A DNA stretch of 64,000 bases from Streptomyces sp. NBC_01231 (GTDB lineage: Bacteria; Actinomycetota; Actinomycetes; Streptomycetales; Streptomycetaceae): NCBI GenBank assembly GCA_035999765.1, contig CP108521.1:2046001-2110000 (forward strand). The letters are read 5' to 3'. Positions 27,507 through 34,894 of this stretch are shown here, in pieces. The notes under the pieces are model-generated. The model searched no databases and had not been told where the DNA came from. It saw only the letters and a list, made by a program, of their open reading frames with translations. Each line of letters begins with the position of its first letter. The first letter of the stretch is position 1. The position numbers were made by a program, and so were the translations under genes.

Positions 27507-28877
27507 TCACAAGCGTTCGAAGGAGCGGCGCAGCTCCCAGTCGGTCACCGCGGCGTCGAAGGCGTCCAGTTCGACGCGCGCCATGTTGCGGTAGTGGGCG
27601 ACGACCTCGTCACCGAAGGCGGCCTTGGCGATCGGGCTGTTCTCCCAGAGCTCGGCGGCCTCGCGGAGCGTGGTGGGGACGTGCGCGTAGCCGCCGGCGT
27701 AGGCGTTGCCGGTGCAGACCTCGGGCAGCTCCAGCTTGTGCTCGATGCCGTACAGGCCCGCCGCCACCAGCCCGGCCACCGCGAGGTGCGGGTTGACGTC
27801 ACCTCCGGGCAGCCGGTTCTCGAAGCGCAGGGACCGCCCGTGGCCCACGACCCTCAGGGCGCAGGTGCGGTTGTCGTACCCCCAGGCGACGGCGGTCGGG
27901 GCGAAGGAGCCCGGCTGGAACCTCTTGTACGAGTTGATGTTGGGGGCGTAGAGGAGCGAGAAGTCCCTCAGCGCGGCCAGCTGACCGGCGAGGAAGTACC
28001 GCATCACCTCCGACATGCCGCCCTCGTCCTGGGCGGAGCCCACCATGGCGTTGGCGCCGGCCGCGTCCGTGAGGGAGAGGTGGATGTGGCAGGAGTTGCC
28101 CTCGCGCTCGTTGTACTTGGCCATGAAGGTGAGGGAGACGCCCTCCTGGGCGGCGATCTCCTTGGCGCCGGTCTTGTAGATGGCGTGCTGGTCGCAGGTG
28201 ACCAGGGCCTCGTCGTAGCGGAAGACGATCTCGTGCTGGCCCGGGTTGCACTCGCCCTTGGCGGACTCGACGGTGAGGCCGGCCGCGGCCATCTCGTTTC
28301 GGATGCGCCGCAGCAGGGGCTCGATACGGCCGGTCCCCAGCACCGAGTAGTCGATGTTGTACTGGTTGGCCGGGGTGAGGCACCGGTAGTCGGCGTCCCA
28401 CGCCTGCTCGTAGCTGTCCTTGAAGACGATGAACTCCAGCTCCGTGCCGACCTGCGCGGCGAAGCCGTGCTCGGCGAGACGCTCCAGCTGGCGGCGGAGG
28501 ATCTGGCGGGGGGCGGCGACGACCGGGGAGCCGTCGTTCCAGGCGAGGTCGGCGATCAGCATGGCCGTACCGTCGTTCCAGGGCACGCGGCGAAGCGTGG
28601 ACAGGTCGGGGTGCATGGCGAAGTCGCCGTACCCCCGGTCCCAGGAGGACATGGCGTACCCCTCGACGGTGTTCATCTCGGTGTCGACGGCGAGGAGGTA
28701 GTTGCAGCCCTCGGTGCCGTGCTGGAGGACCTCGTCGAGGAAGAAGCGGGCGGCGAACCGCTTGCCCTGGAGCCGCCCTTGCATATCGGGGAACGCCAGG
28801 ACGACAGTGTCGATCTCACCGCCGGCGACGAGGGCGTGCAGCTCCTCGACGCTCAGCGGGGGTGTGCGGTCTGCCAC
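27507..28877 (-). CDS. glnA4: glutamine synthetase-like gamma-glutamylamide synthetase (GlnA4 type)
   Basis: The 456-residue type I glutamine synthetase fold has a beta-grasp N-terminal domain and a catalytic domain with metal and ammonium-site motifs (GTELEFIVFKD, GQHEIVFRYDEAL, HIHLSL, RFENRLPGGDVNPH). The adenylylation-site motif NLYDLP of true GlnA is absent. GTG 28877 has a perfect GAAGGAGG nine bases upstream. S. coelicolor GlnA4 makes gamma-glutamylethanolamide rather than glutamine. The neighbouring SDR, aldehyde dehydrogenase, FadR-type regulator and gamma-glutamyl hydrolase are what a monoamine or polyamine gamma-glutamylation route needs. The exact amine remains inference; the gene could be a polyamine-type paralogue. 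Confidence 0.8.
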   Translation of the reverse strand: MADRTPPLSVEELHALVAGGEIDTVVLAFPDMQGRLQGKRFAARFFLDEVLQHGTEGCNYLLAVDTEMNTVEGYAMSSWDRGYGDFAMHPDLSTLRRVPWNDGTAMLIADLAWNDGSPVVAAPRQILRRQLERLAEHGFAAQVGTELEFIVFKDSYEQAWDADYRCLTPANQYNIDYSVLGTGRIEPLLRRIRNEMAAAGLTVESAKGECNPGQHEIVFRYDEALVTCDQHAIYKTGAKEIAAQEGVSLTFMAKYNEREGNSCHIHLSLTDAAGANAMVGSAQDEGGMSEVMRYFLAGQLAALRDFSLLYAPNINSYKRFQPGSFAPTAVAWGYDNRTCALRVVGHGRSLRFENRLPGGDVNPHLAVAGLVAAGLYGIEHKLELPEVCTGNAYAGGYAHVPTTLREAAELWENSPIAKAAFGDEVVAHYRNMARVELDAFDAAVTDWELRRSFERL

Positions 28878-28962
28878 GGGAAAGCCTCCTTCGGCTTCTA
28901 CGGTCAGCCGGAAGCCATAAGGTATTGCGGAGAACCATTGCTTGGGAAGGGGGAACGGCCAT
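28878..28962. promoter_or_regulatory. divergent promoter between glnA4-like gene and FadR-type regulator
   Basis: Only 85 bp separate the two divergent starts. The middle part (about 28918-28946) is unusually AT-rich for this genome and holds ATTGC twice and a GGT...ACC dyad, a plausible FadR-family operator. Binding is not shown by sequence alone. Confidence 0.4.
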
Positions 28963-29697
28963 ATGTCGCTGGACGCTGACGGCGGCCCGGACGACCGGCT
29001 GACGCCGGTGCTGCGACCGGTGCGGGCCGGCAACGGCTTCGAGGAGGCGCTGGAGCAGATCCTCCAGGTCGTCCGGCTGGGCCTGGTACCGGGCGGTGAG
29101 CGGCTGCCGGCGGAGCGGGAGCTGGCGGAGCGGCTCGGGATCAGCCGGGTGACGCTGCGCGAGGTGCTGAAGGTGCTCCAGGACCAGGGGCTGGTCGAGT
29201 CGCGGCGCGGGCGGTACGGCGGAACGTTCGTCCTGCCGCGCGCGGACGGCGGCGGCGAGGACGAGCTGCGGCGGCGGATCGCCGAGGTCGACATCGAGGA
29301 CGTGCTGCGCTTCCGCGAGGTGCTGGAGGTGGGGGCGGCCGGGCTGTGTGCCACGCACGGCCTGTCGCAGGAGCAGGCGGACCGGCTGCGGTGGGCTCTT
29401 GCGGCGACGCGGGACGCGCCGCTGTCCGAGTACCGCCGCCTGGACACCCTGCTCCACCTCACCGTCGCCGAGCTGTCCGGCTCACCCACGCTGACCGCGC
29501 GGTACGCGGCGGTACGGGCCTCGGTGAACGACCTCCTCGACTGCATCCCGCTCCTGGTGCGCAACCTGGAGCACTCCCAGCGTCAGCACACCGCTCTGGT
29601 CGAGGCCGTCCTCGACGGGGACGCGGACGGGGCGCGGGAGATGATGCGGGAGCACTGCGCGGGGACGGCGGCGCTGCTGCGGGGGTTCCTGGCGTGA
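28963..29697 (+). CDS. FadR-subfamily GntR transcriptional regulator
   Basis: The 244-residue protein has a winged HTH at about residues 25-85 (LGLVPGGERLPAERELAERL, ISRVTLREVLKVLQDQGL). An all-helical FCD effector domain follows, with the metal-ligand pattern Asp/His/His (RRLDTLLHLTVAEL, RQHTALVEAVLDGD, MREHC). It is divergent from the glnA4-like operon and upstream of the gamma-glutamyl hydrolase, so it probably represses amine-utilisation genes. ATG 28963 has GGAAGGGGGAA in front. About 180 bp separate it from the hydrolase gene, which has its own repeat-rich promoter region. Confidence 0.9.
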   Translation: MSLDADGGPDDRLTPVLRPVRAGNGFEEALEQILQVVRLGLVPGGERLPAERELAERLGISRVTLREVLKVLQDQGLVESRRGRYGGTFVLPRADGGGEDELRRRIAEVDIEDVLRFREVLEVGAAGLCATHGLSQEQADRLRWALAATRDAPLSEYRRLDTLLHLTVAELSGSPTLTARYAAVRASVNDLLDCIPLLVRNLEHSQRQHTALVEAVLDGDADGAREMMREHCAGTAALLRGFLA

Positions 29698-29821
29698 CGG
29701 ACGTGACGTGGCGTGACAGGGCGTGACGGGGCGTGGGGTGACCGGCTCGGCGGGCGGGGCGCAGGACCCACATGACGGGGAGGGGTCTGTCGCGGAGGCC
29801 GCCGAGATGAAAAGGTTTGAG

Positions 29822-29864
29822 CGCAGTCCATTGTTGTGACCGCAATCGTGACCGCAGTCCATTG
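29822..29864 (+). promoter_or_regulatory. direct-repeat cluster upstream of the gamma-glutamyl hydrolase
   Basis: CGCAGTCCATTG occurs at 29822-29833 and 29853-29864, 31 bp apart (about three helical turns). Between and overlapping them, GTGACCGCA occurs at 29836-29844 and 29848-29856. The cluster ends 17 bp before the hydrolase ATG, a position suited to an operator. The binding protein is unknown; the adjacent FadR-type regulator is the obvious candidate. Confidence 0.5.
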
Positions 29865-29881
29865 AGGGGCCGGAGGGGTAC

Positions 29882-30571
29882 ATGTCGGGCAGGCCGCTGA
29901 TCGGTGTCAGCACGTATCTGGAGGCCGGGGCGGGCTGGGGCATGTGGGAGCTGGAGGCCGCGCTGCTGCCCGCCGGGTATCCGCGGCTCGTGCAGCGGGC
30001 CGGCGGACTCGCGGCGATGCTCCCGCCGGACGCGCCGGAGCACGCCGCCGCGACCGTCGCCCGCATCGACGGCCTGGTGATCGCCGGCGGCCCGGACGTG
30101 GAGCCGCACCGCTACGGCGCCGAACGCGACCCGCGCACCGGCCCGCCCGCTCCCGCGAGGGACGCCTGGGAGCTCGCCCTGATCGACGCGGCCCTCGCCG
30201 CCGGTGTCCCGCTGCTGGGGGTCTGCCGGGGCATGCAGTTGCTGAACGTCGCCCTGGGCGGCACGCTCGTCCAGCACCTCGACGGGCACGCGGAGGTGCC
30301 CGGGGTCTTCGGCCGGCACCTCGTGAAACCGGTGCCGGGGACGTCGTACGCCGATGTGGTCCCCGAGGAATCCTCGGTGCCGACCTTTCACCACCAGGCC
30401 GTGGACCGTCTCGGCACGGATCTGGTCCCCTCGGCGTACGCGGACGACGGGACGGTGGAGGCCGTCGAGCTGCCCGGCCCGTCCTGGGTGATGGGCGTGC
30501 AGTGGCATCCGGAGATGGGTGACGACCTGCGGGTGATGCGGGCGCTGGTCGAGGCCACCAGGGCCCGCTGA
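29882..30571 (+). CDS. gamma-glutamyl-amide hydrolase (PuuD-like class I glutamine amidotransferase)
   Basis: The 229-residue protein is of the peptidase C26 family. The nucleophile is Cys115 in GVCRGMQLLNV, with His209 and Glu211 in VQWHPE completing the triad. RPLIGVSTY at the N-terminus and VIAGGPDVEPHRYG are typical of PuuD-type enzymes that cleave gamma-glutamyl-GABA or related amides to release glutamate. It fits the last step of the pathway begun by the glnA4-like enzyme. The start ATG 29882 follows GGCCGGAGGGG. A three-copy tandem repeat begins at its stop codon. Confidence 0.9.
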   Translation: MSGRPLIGVSTYLEAGAGWGMWELEAALLPAGYPRLVQRAGGLAAMLPPDAPEHAAATVARIDGLVIAGGPDVEPHRYGAERDPRTGPPAPARDAWELALIDAALAAGVPLLGVCRGMQLLNVALGGTLVQHLDGHAEVPGVFGRHLVKPVPGTSYADVVPEESSVPTFHHQAVDRLGTDLVPSAYADDGTVEAVELPGPSWVMGVQWHPEMGDDLRVMRALVEATRAR

Positions 30572-30649
30572 GCCGTCAGGCCGCCACGACCAGGTTGAGC
30601 CGTCAGGCCGCCACGACCAGGTTGAGCCGTCAGGCCGCTACGACCACCT
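30570..30649. repeat. three tandem 26-27 bp repeats between convergent genes
   Basis: Three head-to-tail copies (30570-30596, 30597-30623, 30624-30649) each begin GAGCCGTCAGGCCGC and contain ACGACCA. The first copy contains the end of the hydrolase stop, and the third contains the stop of the convergent phosphotransferase gene. In the third copy a C-to-T change creates the TAG (read on the minus strand) that ends that gene; the first two copies lack it. This looks like slippage amplification of an intergenic end. Confidence 0.85.
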
Positions 30650-31603
30650 GAGCCGACGCCTGAGCCAGGTCAGGGCGGCATCGCCCTGGACCCGTTGGAA
30701 GGCGCGCAGGGTCGGGATGCCCGGGGGCGGGGGCAGCAGGGAGTTCCGCAGGAAGAAACCGGCGAGGCCCGCGAGGGCGGCGGTGACGGCGTCCGGGCCC
30801 AGGGGATGGCCGGTGAACACGTCCTCCGGGTCCGGGCCGCCCTGGGCTCGGACGCAGGGCAGCATGACGAGCAGGTCGAACCACGGGGCGGCGCGCAGGG
30901 CGTGCGGCCAGTCGACGAAGACGACACGGTCGTCGTCGGTGAGCAGGATGTTGTCGGCGCGCAGGTCGGCGTGGGCGAGGGTGTCGCCGGTGACGGCCTG
31001 GGGCCAGGGCGCGGCGAGTTCGGCGAGGCGGGGCAGGTTCGTGGTGGTCCACGTGCCGAGGTGGGCGGGCGGCAGCTGGGTGGTCTCCTGCCCGTCGAGG
31101 AGTTGGCGCCAGCCGTCGAAGGTGTGGCCGAGGGCCGTGGCGGCGGGCGGGGCGTCGAGCGGGGACGGGGTGAGGGCGCGGGCGAGTCGTCCCACGGCGT
31201 CCAGTACTCGGCGCAACTCGGGCTCCCGCCACGGGACATGGGGCTGGCGGCCGGTCACGTCCTGGTAGACGAGGGCGACCCAGGTGCCGTCGTCGTGGGT
31301 GCCGAGGAGGCGGGGGGCGGGGACGGTGGGTGGCAGGGCGGCGGCGTTGCGGGCCTCGGTGCGGTGGAGGTGCGGGGCGTGCGGGTTGGTGTCCACGCCG
31401 ACCGCCTTGACGAAGGCACGGCGTCCTTCGGCGGTACGGACGCGGGCGGCGACGCCGGGGGAGAATCCGCCGGGCTGGGTGACGGCGTGGACGACGGGGG
31501 CGCCGAGAACGCCCGCGACGGCGTCGCGTACCGGTTCCGGGAGGTGTTCCCAGGGGGTGCGGAGGCCGGTGGCGGGCGGGGCGGAGGGGGTCATGCCCGT
31601 CAT
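30638..31603 (-). CDS. aminoglycoside phosphotransferase-fold kinase (APH family)
   Basis: The 321-residue protein has the protein-kinase-like APH fold: a GGFSPGVAARV loop, FVKAVG with the ATP lysine near residue 60, the catalytic loop LAHADLRADNILL and the metal Asp in VVFVDWPHA. Its substrate could be an aminoglycoside, a small alcohol or a sugar; nothing nearby decides it. ATG 31603 (MTGMTPSAPP) is preferred; a further upstream frame would run into the LysR gene. The C-terminus ends within the third tandem repeat. Confidence 0.85.
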   Translation of the reverse strand: MTGMTPSAPPATGLRTPWEHLPEPVRDAVAGVLGAPVVHAVTQPGGFSPGVAARVRTAEGRRAFVKAVGVDTNPHAPHLHRTEARNAAALPPTVPAPRLLGTHDDGTWVALVYQDVTGRQPHVPWREPELRRVLDAVGRLARALTPSPLDAPPAATALGHTFDGWRQLLDGQETTQLPPAHLGTWTTTNLPRLAELAAPWPQAVTGDTLAHADLRADNILLTDDDRVVFVDWPHALRAAPWFDLLVMLPCVRAQGGPDPEDVFTGHPLGPDAVTAALAGLAGFFLRNSLLPPPPGIPTLRAFQRVQGDAALTWLRRRLRWS

Positions 31604-31704
31604 GGTGCGGGGCGCCTGTGCCGGTGCGCCAAGGTTTTTCGCCCCCGCCGCCCCTGCCAGGCCCCTCCCCGGGGCGCCAACAAGCTGCGGACAGATGGGC
31701 CGGT

Positions 31705-32652
31705 CTACCCCCGGGTCAGTGACAGCAGGTCCCTCGCCGGGCCCACCGGGCGGTGGCCCGTCGGCCATACCGCGCGCAGGTCCCGGGCCAGGGCGACGCC
31801 CTCCACCGGTACCCTCACCAGCCGCCGCATCGCCAGCTCCTCCCCGACCGCCAGTTCGCTCAGGACCGCCGGCCCCGCGCCGCTGACCACCGCCGCCTTG
31901 ACCGCCGTCGTGGACGACAGTTCGATCAGTGGTCGTGCCAGGCCGCCCAGAGCCGCGTCCAGGACCTGCCGGGTCCCCGATCCCTTCTCCCGCAGGATCA
32001 ACGGCGTCACGGCGAGCTCCGAGGCCTCCAGGGAACGGCGACGGCGGGCCCAGGGGTGCTCCGGTGCCGTCACCACGATCAGGTGGTCGTGGGCGATGAC
32101 CACGGAGTCCAGACCCGTGGGCACGGTGAGCCCCTCCACGAAGCCGAGGTCCGCCTCGTCGGCCAGCAGCCGCTCCGCCACCGCCGTCGAGTTGCCGGCG
32201 AGCAGCGACACCGCGGTGTCCGGCCGCTGGGCACGCAGCGCGAGCAGCCAGCCCGGGAGCAGGTACTCGGCGATCGTCATGCTCGCCGCCACCCGCAGCC
32301 GGGAGTCACGACGGTCCCGCAGCGCCTGCGCGCCCACGTCGAAGGCCTCCGCCGCCGCCACGATCCGCCGCGCCCAGTCCGTCACCAGCGCCCCGGCGTC
32401 CGTCAGCCGGGAGCCGCGCGGCGAACGGTCCACCAGCGCCACCCCCAGCTGGCGTTCCATGGAGCGGATCCGGCTGCTGGCGGCAGGCTGCGTGATCCCC
32501 ACCTCCCGCGCCGCCCCGCCCAGGCTGCCGAGCCGCGCCACCGCCAGCAGCAGCTCCAGCGCCCCGAGATCCGGCACCCGGTGCCCGAGCGAGCCGCCGC
32601 CCCCCACCGCGCGCGCCTGTCCCTCGCCCTGCTGCCCCTCCGCGCCGCTCAT
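31705..32652 (-). CDS. LysR-family transcriptional regulator
   Basis: The 315-residue protein has its HTH at about residues 28-85 (LGALELLLAVARLGSLGGAAREVGITQPAASSRI). The periplasmic-binding-like effector domain is at about 110-300. The sequence ALVTDWARRIVAAAEAF and the C-terminal PVEGVALARDLRAVWP are typical of the CysB/CbbR-like branch. An inverted TATG...CATA dyad about 20-40 bp upstream of ATG 32652 (near 32672-32691) is a possible LysR box. No divergent partner gene is evident, unlike most LysR loci, so its target is unclear. Confidence 0.92.
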   Translation of the reverse strand: MSGAEGQQGEGQARAVGGGGSLGHRVPDLGALELLLAVARLGSLGGAAREVGITQPAASSRIRSMERQLGVALVDRSPRGSRLTDAGALVTDWARRIVAAAEAFDVGAQALRDRRDSRLRVAASMTIAEYLLPGWLLALRAQRPDTAVSLLAGNSTAVAERLLADEADLGFVEGLTVPTGLDSVVIAHDHLIVVTAPEHPWARRRRSLEASELAVTPLILREKGSGTRQVLDAALGGLARPLIELSSTTAVKAAVVSGAGPAVLSELAVGEELAMRRLVRVPVEGVALARDLRAVWPTGHRPVGPARDLLSLTRG

Positions 32653-32873
32653 AAAGACAGCTTATGCCCTGACAGGGCCATACTCCCTGGCTGCGGCCCC
32701 GCGACGACGGGACCGTGAAGACATGCTCACCGCTGCCCGGCCGACCCAGCCCTCAGCGCTCGGGCGACCCCTGGTGCCGCACCTGCCGCCCGGACAGCCA
32801 CGGCGGCCCCTGCCGGGCGTTCATCTTCCCGATCGGCACCGACCACCCGCCCCGCACACCGCGCGCGGCCCGA
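32653..32873. other. region upstream of the LysR gene, no confident gene
   Basis: This 221-bp stretch carries the LysR promoter and a plus-strand frame (from about 32723) with odd composition (several His and Pro, CRTCRPDSHGGPC). I could not support it as a gene. It may be what remains of a divergent LysR target. Confidence 0.4.
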
Positions 32874-33593
32874 TCAGCGGCGAGCTGCTCGCAGCGCCTC
32901 GTCCAGCGCCCGTGGCGCCTCGGCCAGTGACGGCCCGTACCACGTCAGGTGCCGTCCGCTGACGAGCGCGCAGGGCACTCCCGGGAAGGCCTCCGGACCG
33001 TCGTCGGCCGTGAAGCGGTAGGGCTCGTCCGGGAGGACGACCACGTCCGGGGTGGCGGCCCGCAGTTCCTCGACCGGGATCCGCGGATAGCGCTCGCTGT
33101 GGGCGGCGTACAGGTGGTCGACACCCAGGCGGGCCAGGACGTCGCCCGCGAAGGTGTCCCGGCCCAGCACCATCCACGGCCGCCGCCAGATCGGTACCAC
33201 CGCTGTCGTACGGCGTTCGGGTGCTCGCAGGACCGACCAGGCCTCCTCCGCCTCCGTCAGCCAGCGCGGCCGGTGCCCCGCCCCGCACGCGTCGAGCACC
33301 CGCGCCAACTCTCCGAAGGCCTGCGGTACCCCGCGCACCTCCGTCACCAGCACCTCGACTCCGGCCGTGCGCAGCGCCGCCAGGTCGGGGGCACGGTTCT
33401 CCTCCTCGTTGGCGATCACCAGATCGGGGGCGAGCGCGACGATCCGGTCGACGTCGGGGTTCTTGGTACCGCCGACGCGGGCGACGTCGAGGTCCGCCGG
33501 ATGTGTGCACCAGTCCGTGGCGCCGACGAGGGCGCCGGGGACGGTGACGGCGACGGCCTCCGTGAGCGACGGGACGAGCGAGACGACCCGCAC
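32874..33593 (-). CDS. BtuF-like helical-backbone metal receptor protein, non-secreted
   Basis: The 239-residue protein is related to ABC-transporter periplasmic cobalamin/iron receptors: RVVSLVPSLTEAV at the start, VGATDWCTHP, GGTKNPDVDRIVALAPDLVIANEEEN in the middle, and a two-lobe layout with a long helix. It lacks any signal peptide or lipobox, so it should be cytoplasmic. Solitary receptors of this kind are common in actinomycetes and their ligand is unknown. GTG 33593 overlaps the last base of the XRE-cupin stop (TAGTG), implying a two-gene operon with that regulator. Confidence 0.85.
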   Translation of the reverse strand: MRVVSLVPSLTEAVAVTVPGALVGATDWCTHPADLDVARVGGTKNPDVDRIVALAPDLVIANEEENRAPDLAALRTAGVEVLVTEVRGVPQAFGELARVLDACGAGHRPRWLTEAEEAWSVLRAPERRTTAVVPIWRRPWMVLGRDTFAGDVLARLGVDHLYAAHSERYPRIPVEELRAATPDVVVLPDEPYRFTADDGPEAFPGVPCALVSGRHLTWYGPSLAEAPRALDEALRAARR

Positions 33594-34159
33594 TACCGCT
33601 GCCGGTCCTGGACCGCCTCGATGTGTTCGGCGACCGCGACGACGATCACGCGGGTGTCGGCCACCGTCGCCCGCCAGCGGTGGCGGACGCCGCCGGTGAG
33701 GTACAGGGTGTCGCCGCGGCCCAGCCGGTACGCGCGGCCCTCCGCCTCGATCTCCACGGCGCCGTCGGCCACGTACAGCAACTGGTCGTTGCGGTACTGG
33801 AACTCACGGCCCGCCTCGTGGTCGCCGGTGAACTCCGAGGCGTGCATCTGATGGTGGCCGCGCACCAGGGACCGCACCTGGGGCACGAGCAGCGGCTCGA
33901 GACCCTCCGCGCGGACCACGTCGACACTGCACGCCGGGTCGGCGGCGGCCAGGAGTTCCACGGCGGTGGTGCGCAGGGCGTCGGCGACCTTTTCGAGTGA
34001 GGTCTGGCTGGGGCGCGCGCGTTCGTTCTCGATCTGGCTCAGGAAGGGGACCGACAGACCGCTGCGTTCGGCCACGACGGCGAGGGTGAGCTCCAGCGCG
34101 CGGCGTCGGCGGCGCACGGCCGCGCCCACCCGCAGAGGCTGTTCTTTGTGGTCGCCCAT
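33593..34159 (-). CDS. XRE-family regulator with C-terminal cupin domain
   Basis: The 188-residue protein has an HTH_3 domain at residues about 12-65 (VGAAVRRRRRALELTLAVVAERSGLSVPFLSQIENERARPS). A small beta-barrel cupin follows at about 105-180 (HASEFTGDHEAGREFQYRNDQLLYVADG, YRLGRGDTLYLTGGVRHRW). This architecture is typical of regulators that sense small molecules. ATG 34159 (MGDHKEQPLRV) was chosen; an upstream extension lacks a ribosome binding site. A TGTT-CGGC-AACA dyad about 95 bp upstream may be its operator. It is coupled to the metal-receptor-like gene. Confidence 0.9.
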   Translation of the reverse strand: MGDHKEQPLRVGAAVRRRRRALELTLAVVAERSGLSVPFLSQIENERARPSQTSLEKVADALRTTAVELLAAADPACSVDVVRAEGLEPLLVPQVRSLVRGHHQMHASEFTGDHEAGREFQYRNDQLLYVADGAVEIEAEGRAYRLGRGDTLYLTGGVRHRWRATVADTRVIVVAVAEHIEAVQDRQR

Positions 34160-34251
34160 CGCTACGGCTCCCTCCTCGGCTCGTCGGTCCACTTGTTCCA
34201 GTGCCCCGGCTCGGGCACTTCGCTCCTGATGACCTGTCTGCACCCTACGCA

Positions 34252-34263
34252 TGTTCGGCAACA
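34252..34263. promoter_or_regulatory. TGTT-CGGC-AACA dyad upstream of the XRE-cupin gene
   Basis: The dyad lies 93 bp before the regulator start, just upstream of a TAGGGT -10-like hexamer (minus strand). Autoregulation is a guess from position. Confidence 0.3.
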
Positions 34264-34483
34264 CGTTTCACGCGGCCGTCACATCTGCCTCCCGCGACCC
34301 ACGGTCCGACTCACGGTTCGCGCCAGTGGACCGTCCCGGGATCAGCCGGGCGAACGCCCGGATCGCCGCCCTCGCGCGGGGTGGCGGGCGTACGTCCACC
34401 GGCTGCTCAAACGATACGGCGAAGCTTGGGCAGGGACGTAGCTCTATGTGGTTGGCCGGATCGTTTCGTGTGGTTGGGCATGA

Positions 34484-34542
34484 CCCGAGGGGTGGACCCC
34501 ACCACACGCTGTCAGGACGCGTGGGGAGGCCCACCCCTCGGG
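34484..34542 (-). terminator. large hairpin terminator behind the OpuAC 3' remnant
   Basis: CCCGAGGGGTGG (34484-34495) pairs perfectly with CCACCCCTCGGG (34531-34542), and the interior can pair further (CCCCAC with GTGGGG). It stands 18 bp beyond the stop codon of the detached OpuAC fragment, where an operon terminator is expected. Confidence 0.7.
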
Positions 34543-34559
34543 CGGCTTCGGTACGGCGG

Positions 34560-34680
34560 TTACTGCGGGGTCATCCGGTCGACCATCTCCGGGTGCTCCT
34601 TCAGCCAGGCGGCGACCGCCTCCTGCTCCTTGCCCTGGCCGCGCTGGGTGATCTCGGCCTCCAGGGTCTTCAACTGTTGG
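34560..34680 (-). pseudogene. detached 3' end of an OpuAC (glycine betaine-binding) gene
   Basis: Read on the minus strand, about 39 codons end in TAA and encode LKTLEAEITQRGQGKEQEAV, AAWLKEHPEMVDRMTPQ. By hand alignment 22 of 37 residues equal the C-terminus of the intact permease/receptor gene ending at 35952, including the final MTPQ. Upstream homology stops abruptly at about 34680, where TnpB-like sequence begins. There is no start codon or N-terminal part. It is either the original operon end displaced by an insertion or a relic of a second opu gene. Confidence 0.8.
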
Positions 34681-34690
34681 TGTTTTTGGG

Positions 34691-34807
34691 CAGGTCCGCG
34701 GCGCCGTCGCCGAGGCGATCCGGCATCTGGCCGCCAAAGCGGGTGTCACGGTGGTGACTGTCCCGACCCGGGGCCCCTCCGCCCACTGGCCGGGGCCACG
34801 ATGCTGA
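34691..34807 (+). pseudogene. remnant of a TnpB/OrfB-type (IS200/IS605-like) transposon protein
   Basis: A plus-strand frame encodes QVRGAVAEAIRHLAAKAG, VTVVTVPTRGPSAHWPGPRC and then a stop. The pattern matches the end of the RuvC-like domain and the start of the zinc ribbon of IS605-type OrfB (normally P-x-R-G-T-S-x-x-C-P-x-C). The zinc ribbon is corrupted and everything else is missing. It abuts the break point of the OpuAC remnant, marking the site of a past insertion. Confidence 0.6.
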
Positions 34808-34845
34808 CGAGCGCACGAAGGGCGCCAGCCCAACCGGAACAGTCA

Positions 34846-34883
34846 GCGAGGTGGGCTTGCCCACAGGGCGAAGCCCACCTCGC
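34846..34883 (-). terminator. hairpin terminator after the secreted Cys protein gene
   Basis: A perfect 13-bp inverted repeat (GCGAGGTGGGCTT and AAGCCCACCTCGC) with a 12-nt loop lies 12 bp past the stop codon at 34895. Confidence 0.75.
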
Positions 34884-34894
34884 CAGGAGCAAAC

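Larger units (their letters stand above)
34160..34559. other. 400-bp intergenic region before the disrupted Opu zone
   Basis: No gene is supported. It holds the XRE-cupin promoter side, including the dyad at 34252-34263, and at its far end the large hairpin at 34484-34542. The stretch 34270-34480 shows no recognisable feature. Confidence 0.5.

Noticed and set aside
30570..30649. Three tandem repeats as a possible CRISPR array
   Set aside because: The copies are contiguous with no spacers and overlap gene ends; it is a simple tandem duplication.
32723..32962. A plus-strand frame beginning ATGCTCACC as a divergent LysR target
   Set aside because: Pro/His-rich composition, no ribosome binding site, overlaps the next gene antisense; no family resemblance.
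34270..34480. Possible gene in the gap upstream of the XRE-cupin gene
   Set aside because: No frame shows Streptomyces codon bias with a plausible start.
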